Notes under the pieces: generated by a model
What the model saw: only the letters and a program-made list of their open reading frames with translations
Databases searched by the model: none
Told to the model about the DNA's origin: nothing
Shown: piece after piece, positions 13,436-19,271 of the stretch
How the letters are laid out: the number at the start of each line of letters is the position of its first letter
Position numbering within the stretch: the stretch's first letter is position 1
NCBI GenBank assembly: GCA_023416515.1
Contig: JAEZHP010000098.1
Span: 1 to 19,271 of the forward strand
Direction: 5' to 3'
From: Pseudomonadota bacterium
GTDB taxonomy: Bacteria > Pseudomonadota > Alphaproteobacteria > Sphingomonadales > Sphingomonadaceae
Length of the DNA stretch: 19,271 nucleotides
Made by a program: the position numbers and the translations under genes

Positions 13436-14749
13436 ATGGCCAGCGTTTCGTCCCGCCCCGTCCTCCCGTCCTTCGGCATTCAGGTCGCCCTCGGCCTCGC
13501 CGCCGGGCTCGTGCTCGGCCTTGCCGCGCGCGAGATGGGCGGCGACACCAACTGGCTGACCGAGCTTCTCGGCACCGTCGGCACCATCTTCGTTCAGCTT
13601 CTGAAGGCGATCGTCCCGGCGCTGGTCTTCACCGCGATCGTCGCAAGCATCGCCAACCTCGCCACCTTGCAGAACGGCGCCCGCCTCGCCGCCAAGACCC
13701 TTCTGTGGTTCGCGATCACCGCCGGGATCGCGGTCGCGATCGGCCTCGTGCTCGGCCTTCTGCTCCAGCCCGGACTCCATGCCGGAGTCCCGGCCACCGC
13801 GGCTGCCCCGCCGAGCAGCGTCGGCGGCTGGACCGATTTCCTCAAGGGCCTCGTGCCTGCCAACCTGTTCGGCCTCACCGGCTCGACCACGATCGCCGCC
13901 GACGGCAAGGCCTCGACCGCGCTCGGCTTCAACGTCCTCCAGATCGTCGTCCTGTCGATCGCGGTTGGTATCGCCGCGTTGAAGGCGGGCGAGGCGGGCA
14001 AGCCCTTCCTCGCCTTCGTCCAGTCGGCGCTCAAGATCGTGCGGGTGATCCTCAAATGGATCATCGCTCTCACCCCCATCGGCACCGCGGGCCTGATCGG
14101 CACCGCGGTCGCCCGGCACGGCTGGGAGGCGCTTGCCCCGCTCGGCCAGTTCGCGCTGGCGATCTATCTCGGCCTCGGTCTCGTCATGTTCGTGGTCTAC
14201 CCGCTTCTGTTGCGCGCCAACGGGCTCAGCCCGTCGCGCTTCTTCGCCGCGGCCTGGCCCGCGATCAGCGTCGCTTTCGCCTCGCGCTCCTCGATTGGCA
14301 CGCTCCCAGTCACCGAGGACGTGGTCACCGAGCGGCTCGGTGTCCCTCGCTCTTATGCGAGCTTCGCCGTGCCGCTCGGTGCGACCACCAAGATGGATGG
14401 ATGCGCGGCCATCTACCCGGCGATCGCCGCCTTGTTCGTCGCGCAATTCTACGGGATCCCGCTCGGCGCCTTCGACTATGCCCTGATCGCCTTCGTCTCG
14501 ATCCTCGGAAGCGCGGCAACAGCGGGAATGACCGGCGCAACGGTGATGCTGACGCTCACCCTGTCGACTCTCGGCCTCCCCCTCGAAGGCGTCGGCCTCC
14601 TCCTCGCCGTCGACCCGATCCTCGACATGGGCCGAACCGCGGTCAACGTCGCCGGCCAGGCCCTCGTCCCAACCATCGTCGCCCGCCGCGAAGGCCTGAT
14701 CGAAGGCGACCTCCCCGAGCCGCGCCGCCTCACGCCCCAGCCGGCCTAG
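13436..14749 (+). CDS. Dicarboxylate/amino acid:cation symporter (DctA/GltP family)
   Basis: A 437-residue secondary transporter of the SDF family (DAACS), which takes up dicarboxylates or acidic amino acids with Na+ or H+. It has the family's many membrane helices and two hairpin loops. Key motifs: the serine-rich hairpin ASRSSIGTLP, the GATTKMDGCA stretch (equivalent of the NMDGT motif), and DPILDMGRTAVNVAG in the last helix, carrying the substrate-binding Asp/Arg/Asn cluster. The residues GC instead of GT after KMD, and the lack of a clear dicarboxylate-type signature, leave the substrate open. ATG at 13436 has no obvious ribosome-binding site; a dyad lies directly upstream. Its stop shares CTAG with the convergent DUF433 gene. 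Confidence 0.9.
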   Translation: MASVSSRPVLPSFGIQVALGLAAGLVLGLAAREMGGDTNWLTELLGTVGTIFVQLLKAIVPALVFTAIVASIANLATLQNGARLAAKTLLWFAITAGIAVAIGLVLGLLLQPGLHAGVPATAAAPPSSVGGWTDFLKGLVPANLFGLTGSTTIAADGKASTALGFNVLQIVVLSIAVGIAALKAGEAGKPFLAFVQSALKIVRVILKWIIALTPIGTAGLIGTAVARHGWEALAPLGQFALAIYLGLGLVMFVVYPLLLRANGLSPSRFFAAAWPAISVAFASRSSIGTLPVTEDVVTERLGVPRSYASFAVPLGATTKMDGCAAIYPAIAALFVAQFYGIPLGAFDYALIAFVSILGSAATAGMTGATVMLTLTLSTLGLPLEGVGLLLAVDPILDMGRTAVNVAGQALVPTIVARREGLIEGDLPEPRRLTPQPA

Positions 14750-14952
14750 AGAGGCGAGGCGGCTGCATAGTTGAGGACGGCGCGGAGGTCCTCCTCCGAA
14801 AGGTACGGAAAGTCGCGAGTGATCTGTTCCGTGCTCGCGCCACCTGCCAGCATTTCCAGGATGTCCGTTACCCGCACCCGTGTGCCCGCCAAAAACGGAC
14901 GGCTCGCGCAGACTTGTGGGTCGACCATGATCCGAGAAGAGACCAGCCTCAT
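14746..14952 (-). CDS. DUF433 antitoxin-like protein, orphan
   Basis: A 68-residue protein with the whole DUF433 signature: RIMVDPQVCASRPFLAGTRVRVTDILEMLAGG, then the DFPYLSEEDLRAVLNYAA helix-turn-helix-like end. DUF433 proteins act as antitoxins or DNA-binding regulators, usually next to a PIN-like DUF5615 toxin gene. No such gene lies downstream here: the stop overlaps the symporter stop at CTAG. I chose ATG at 14952 because it gives the family N-terminus; a TTG at 14988 would add 12 residues. Neither has a good ribosome-binding site. It is divergent from the nuclease-like gene at 15058, in a stretch of visibly lower GC than the neighbours. Confidence 0.78.
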   Translation of the reverse strand: MRLVSSRIMVDPQVCASRPFLAGTRVRVTDILEMLAGGASTEQITRDFPYLSEEDLRAVLNYAAASPL

Positions 14953-15057
14953 CGAAGGATGGATGAAGTCTGCTGGGTGGAAGGTCAATTCAGTAGCGCG
15001 ACATGAGCCCGCGCCAGCCTATGGACTGAGGCGTTTAGAACCACTTATGACAAGCCG

Positions 15058-15621
15058 ATGCCCACGCTGAGCTCTGATTGGATCACCGCCCTTTCGACAT
15101 ATTCCTCGACCCGGGAGAAGATTCTTGAGCACCGCTTCATAGCCGACGTTACTTCGGAGCTTTGGCGGCGCGGCGTGTTCGATTTTGCAGTATCGCACAG
15201 CGAGGTCGACAACAGCGGCTATGACGTGATCATCGAGGCGATCGGGGTCACGAGACATATCCAGCTGAAGGCCATGCAGATCGGTGGGGCACGTCGCGAA
15301 TTCGGCCTTCAACTGCGCCTTGGGGACAAACAGTCCGGATGCGTTGTGCTGATGCTTCACAACCCAATGACACTTACGGTGGAGCAGTATCGGTTGTTCG
15401 CTGGCAACCCGGGGGAAACGCTTCCGCCACTTGGTGACCGCATGGTCCGCCATACGAAAGGCGATGCCACCGGCCGGAAAGCGGAACGACCGGCTCTGCG
15501 AAACATCGCTTTGACCTCCTTCCAGCCCGTTTCGAACGTCGTCGAACTCGTAGATGCCCTGTTCGGCAAAGTACCGTTGCCAGAACCCGCAACTTTGGCG
15601 GCTTCACAACAACTCGGGTGA
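15058..15621 (+). CDS. Putative PD-(D/E)XK-like nuclease-fold protein, function unknown
   Basis: A 187-residue protein of a proteobacterial family usually annotated as hypothetical. The segment HSEVDNSGYDVIIEAIGVTRHIQLKAM (about 48-74) has the layout of a PD-(D/E)XK nuclease core: acidic residue in GYD, hydrophobic strand with Glu, then the Q-x-K end of the next strand. A preceding helix carries EHRFIADVTSELWRRGV, where Glu24 could be a further acidic ligand. Later features are GCVVLMLHNP and HTKGDATGRKAERPALR. It is unlike full-length restriction enzymes in size. ATG at 15058 lacks a strong ribosome-binding site; TATGAC just upstream could be a -10 box. Lower GC and isolation beside DUF433 suggest transfer. 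Nuclease activity is inference. Confidence 0.65.
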   Translation: MPTLSSDWITALSTYSSTREKILEHRFIADVTSELWRRGVFDFAVSHSEVDNSGYDVIIEAIGVTRHIQLKAMQIGGARREFGLQLRLGDKQSGCVVLMLHNPMTLTVEQYRLFAGNPGETLPPLGDRMVRHTKGDATGRKAERPALRNIALTSFQPVSNVVELVDALFGKVPLPEPATLAASQQLG

Positions 15622-15664
15622 CCAGTTCGGCAGCCATCGCCCAGCGCCCGCGTTAGCAAAGGTC

Positions 15665-16570
15665 ATGGCGCGGCTTCTGTCCATTCTCCAGAACCAGATC
15701 GAGGCGCTTGCCGGTCAGCTGCTGGCGGCGCCCGGCGTCCCGCCCACCGACTTCGCGGCACCGGCCGGAGAGCCGGCATTGCTCGCCGCCGAGTCCGTCT
15801 CCTGGCGCGTGTTCGACAATCCGGTGACCCTGTTCATCGGCGGGATCGCAGCGGTTCTTCTCGAGCTCGCCGAGCCGCGCATCCGCCACGGCGTGTGGGA
15901 CCATAGCGACTTCCGCACCAACCCGTTGGCCCGCCTGCAGCGCACCGGCCTCGCCGCCCTGGTCACCGTTTACGCGCCCGAAAGCCAGGCGCGAGCCATG
16001 ATCGCCGGGGTCACCCGCGCCCATAACAGCGTCACCGGCACCACGCCGGCGGGAGAGGCGTATAGCGCGACGGACCCGGACCTTCTCGACTGGGTCGGCG
16101 CCACCGCGCTTTACGGCTTCATGGAGGCCTACAGCCGCTACGACCGCGCGCTAAGTCCGGCCGACAAGGACCGAGTCTTCGCCGAGGGCCAAACCACCGC
16201 CGGCCTCTACGGCGCCACTGGCGCGCCCGACAGCGCCGCCGGCTGGGAGGCCCTCCTTGCCCGGATGACCCCGCGCCTGGAGCCGTCCGAGACCCTTCTC
16301 GAATTCCTCGCCATCATGCGGCGAGTCCCGGCTCTCCCCGCCGCCGCTCGCCCGCTCCAGCACGTCCTCATCCGCGCCGCCGTCGACATCCTGCCCGATG
16401 GCATCGCCGCCCAGCTGCGCATCGCCGACCGCGGCCTCCGCCCCCTCGAACGTCCGCTCGTCCAGGCCGCGGCGCGCACCGCCGGCGCAATCCTCATCCG
16501 CAACTGGCCTTCGGTCGCCGCCTGCCGCCGCCTCGGCCTTCCCGACGACTGGCTGCAACGCCGCGATTGA
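15665..16570 (+). CDS. Oxygenase MpaB-like / DUF2236 family protein
   Basis: A 301-residue protein of the DUF2236 group, which includes latex-clearing-protein-type haem oxygenases and fungal MpaB. Typical features: VSWRVFDNPVTLFIGG, VWDHSDFRTNPLARLQRTG (77-95), AGVTRAHNSVTG (115-125), YSATDPDLLDWVGAT (133-147) and a C-terminal helical region. In many family members a histidine follows WV (WVHAT); here the residue is Gly145, so haem ligation or function may differ. His120 (RAH) is kept. ATG at 15665 has AAAGG only four bases upstream; a longer frame reaching 15554 overlaps the previous gene and is rejected. The stop overlaps a possible TTG start of ung. The substrate is unknown. Confidence 0.85.
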   Translation: MARLLSILQNQIEALAGQLLAAPGVPPTDFAAPAGEPALLAAESVSWRVFDNPVTLFIGGIAAVLLELAEPRIRHGVWDHSDFRTNPLARLQRTGLAALVTVYAPESQARAMIAGVTRAHNSVTGTTPAGEAYSATDPDLLDWVGATALYGFMEAYSRYDRALSPADKDRVFAEGQTTAGLYGATGAPDSAAGWEALLARMTPRLEPSETLLEFLAIMRRVPALPAAARPLQHVLIRAAVDILPDGIAAQLRIADRGLRPLERPLVQAAARTAGAILIRNWPSVAACRRLGLPDDWLQRRD

Positions 16571-16584
16571 CCTATCGCCCGGCC

Positions 16585-17277
16585 ATGGAACCGCTTCACC
16601 CGAGTTGGCGCGAGGCGCTCAAGGACGAGCTCGACAGCCCCTATATGGCTGCGCTCCGCGCCTGGCTCGACGCCGAGCAAAGCGCCGGCAAGCGAATCTT
16701 CCCTCACGCCGACAACTGGCTTCGAGCCCTCGACCTCACTCCGCTCGACGACGTCCGCGTCGTCATCCTCGGCCAGGATCCCTATCATGGCGAGGGCCAG
16801 GCCCACGGCCTGTGCTTCTCGGTCCAGCCGGGCGTCCGAACGCCGCCCAGCCTGGTCAACATCTACAAGGAGCTCGAGGCCGACCTCGGCATCCCGCCCG
16901 CAACCCACGGCCATCTCGACCATTGGGCCCGCCAGGGCGTCCTCCTCCTCAACGACGTCCTCACCGTCGAGCAGGGCCGCGCAGCCTCCCACAAGGGCCA
17001 GGGCTGGGAGCGTTTCACCGACGCCATCGTCCGCGCCGTCGCCGCCCGGCCCGACCCGGTCGTGTTCATGCTGTGGGGCGCCCCGGCCCAGAAGAAGGCG
17101 TCCTTCGTGAAGAGCGTCGACGAAGGCGGCCATCACCTCGTCCTCAAGGCCCCCCACCCCTCGCCGCTGTCCGCCTACAAGGGCTTCCTCGGCTGCCACC
17201 ACTTTTCCCGAGCCAACGCCTTCCTCCAGGCGAACGGCCGCGCGCCAATCGACTGGCGCCTCCCCGACTGCGCTTGA
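16585..17277 (+). CDS. ung: Uracil-DNA glycosylase
   Basis: Family 1 UDG, which removes uracil from DNA to start base-excision repair; 230 residues, the usual length. Motifs: GQDPYHG (63-69, catalytic Asp65), the PSLVNIYKEL helix, GVLLLN, and HPSPLSA (191-197) with the intercalating loop and catalytic His191. The N-terminal MEPLHPSWREAL aligns with the family start, so I chose ATG at 16585. A TTG at 16567, whose bases overlap the stop of the preceding gene as TTGA, would add six residues. It is probably co-transcribed with the DUF2236 gene. A TPP riboswitch leader starts about 28 bases after its stop. Confidence 0.95.
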   Translation: MEPLHPSWREALKDELDSPYMAALRAWLDAEQSAGKRIFPHADNWLRALDLTPLDDVRVVILGQDPYHGEGQAHGLCFSVQPGVRTPPSLVNIYKELEADLGIPPATHGHLDHWARQGVLLLNDVLTVEQGRAASHKGQGWERFTDAIVRAVAARPDPVVFMLWGAPAQKKASFVKSVDEGGHHLVLKAPHPSPLSAYKGFLGCHHFSRANAFLQANGRAPIDWRLPDCA

Positions 17278-17304
17278 GCTTCGGCTCACGCAGGCCTATG
17301 CCGC

Positions 17305-17444
17305 TTCCCATCCCCGGGGAGCCTGCCTTGGCTGAGAGGGGCGGATGGCGCCGCCCGACCCGCTGAACCTGATCCGGCTGACACCGGCGTAGGGAGGGAG
17401 AGGCGGCCCGTCCGTACTCCCTCCAGTGGAGAGGAGAAGTGACG

Positions 17445-17449
<5 letters not shown>
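17305..17449 (+). promoter_or_regulatory. TPP riboswitch (THI element) with SD-sequestering expression platform
   Basis: The aptamer core is clear: GGGGAGCC (17316-17323), GGCTGAGAGGGG, GACCCGCTGAACCTGATCCGG, and ACACCGGCGTAGGGA ending near 17395. P1 can form from TTCCC (17305-17309) with GGGAG (17396-17400). GGAGGGAG (17393-17400) is perfectly complementary to CTCCCTCC (17417-17424). That same segment can instead pair with the ribosome-binding site GGAG-A-GGAG (17428-17436) around an AGT loop. With TPP bound, P1 would hold GGGAG and free CTCCCTCC to hide the ribosome-binding site, giving translational repression of thiC. The switching model is inference; the pairings are read from the sequence. 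Confidence 0.9.

Positions 17450-19271
<1,822 letters not shown>

Noticed and set aside
12932..14446. 504-residue minus-strand frame opposite the DUF2382 and symporter genes
   Set aside because: Low-complexity Arg/Gly/Glu composition, spans the intrinsic terminator and two real genes, no family motif.

Overview
The window looks like chromosomal DNA of a sphingomonad (Alphaproteobacteria, Sphingomonadales; Sphingomonas or a close relative). The signs are very high GC, strong C/G preference at third codon positions, the ruv-ybgC-tol gene neighbourhood, a class I lysyl-tRNA synthetase, DUF2382 stress proteins, GGAAC/CGTT-type general-stress promoters, and intergenic paired palindromes rich in CCTCCC/GGGAGG. 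No rRNA, tRNA, transposase, integrase or CRISPR array was seen. Genus is an inference.

Left third (1-8280): the minus strand carries ruvC-ruvA, ruvB, a DUF3089 alpha/beta hydrolase, ybgC and tolQ, in the order of the usual alphaproteobacterial ruvCAB-ybgC-tolQRAB-pal cluster. Two plus-strand blocks split it. One is a four-helix membrane protein with a small XRE regulator (1368-2028), behind a repeated GGTTACA operator-like array. The other is a tight three-gene operon (4397-7194): a haem-oxygenase-like di-iron oxidase (HDO), a guanidine-modifying enzyme of the deiminase/amidinotransferase superfamily, and a class I methyltransferase with an NPPF motif. A consensus GGAAC-N17-CGTT site precedes this operon, so it is probably under the EcfG general stress response. 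It is the best candidate in the window for an undescribed pathway, possibly oxidative and methyl chemistry on arginine or another guanidine compound.

Middle (8332-13296): lysK (class I LysRS); a paired-palindrome element; a small exported coiled-coil protein; an msrB-msrA pair whose products are both exported (Tat lipoprotein MsrB, signal-bearing MsrA); and, divergent from it, two tandem DUF2382 stress proteins behind a second EcfG-like promoter, ending in a clear intrinsic terminator. This is an oxidative/general-stress region.

Right third (13400-19271): a DctA/GltP-family symporter; a lower-GC islet with an orphan DUF433 antitoxin-like protein and a putative PD-(D/E)XK-like nuclease; a DUF2236/MpaB-like protein; ung; and a TPP riboswitch controlling thiC. 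thiC runs off the right edge, and its 3' end reads in frame into a palindromic repeat.

Three tail-to-tail gene pairs (2025-2028, 7191-7194, 14746-14749) share the same four bases, CTAG, as two overlapping TAG stops.
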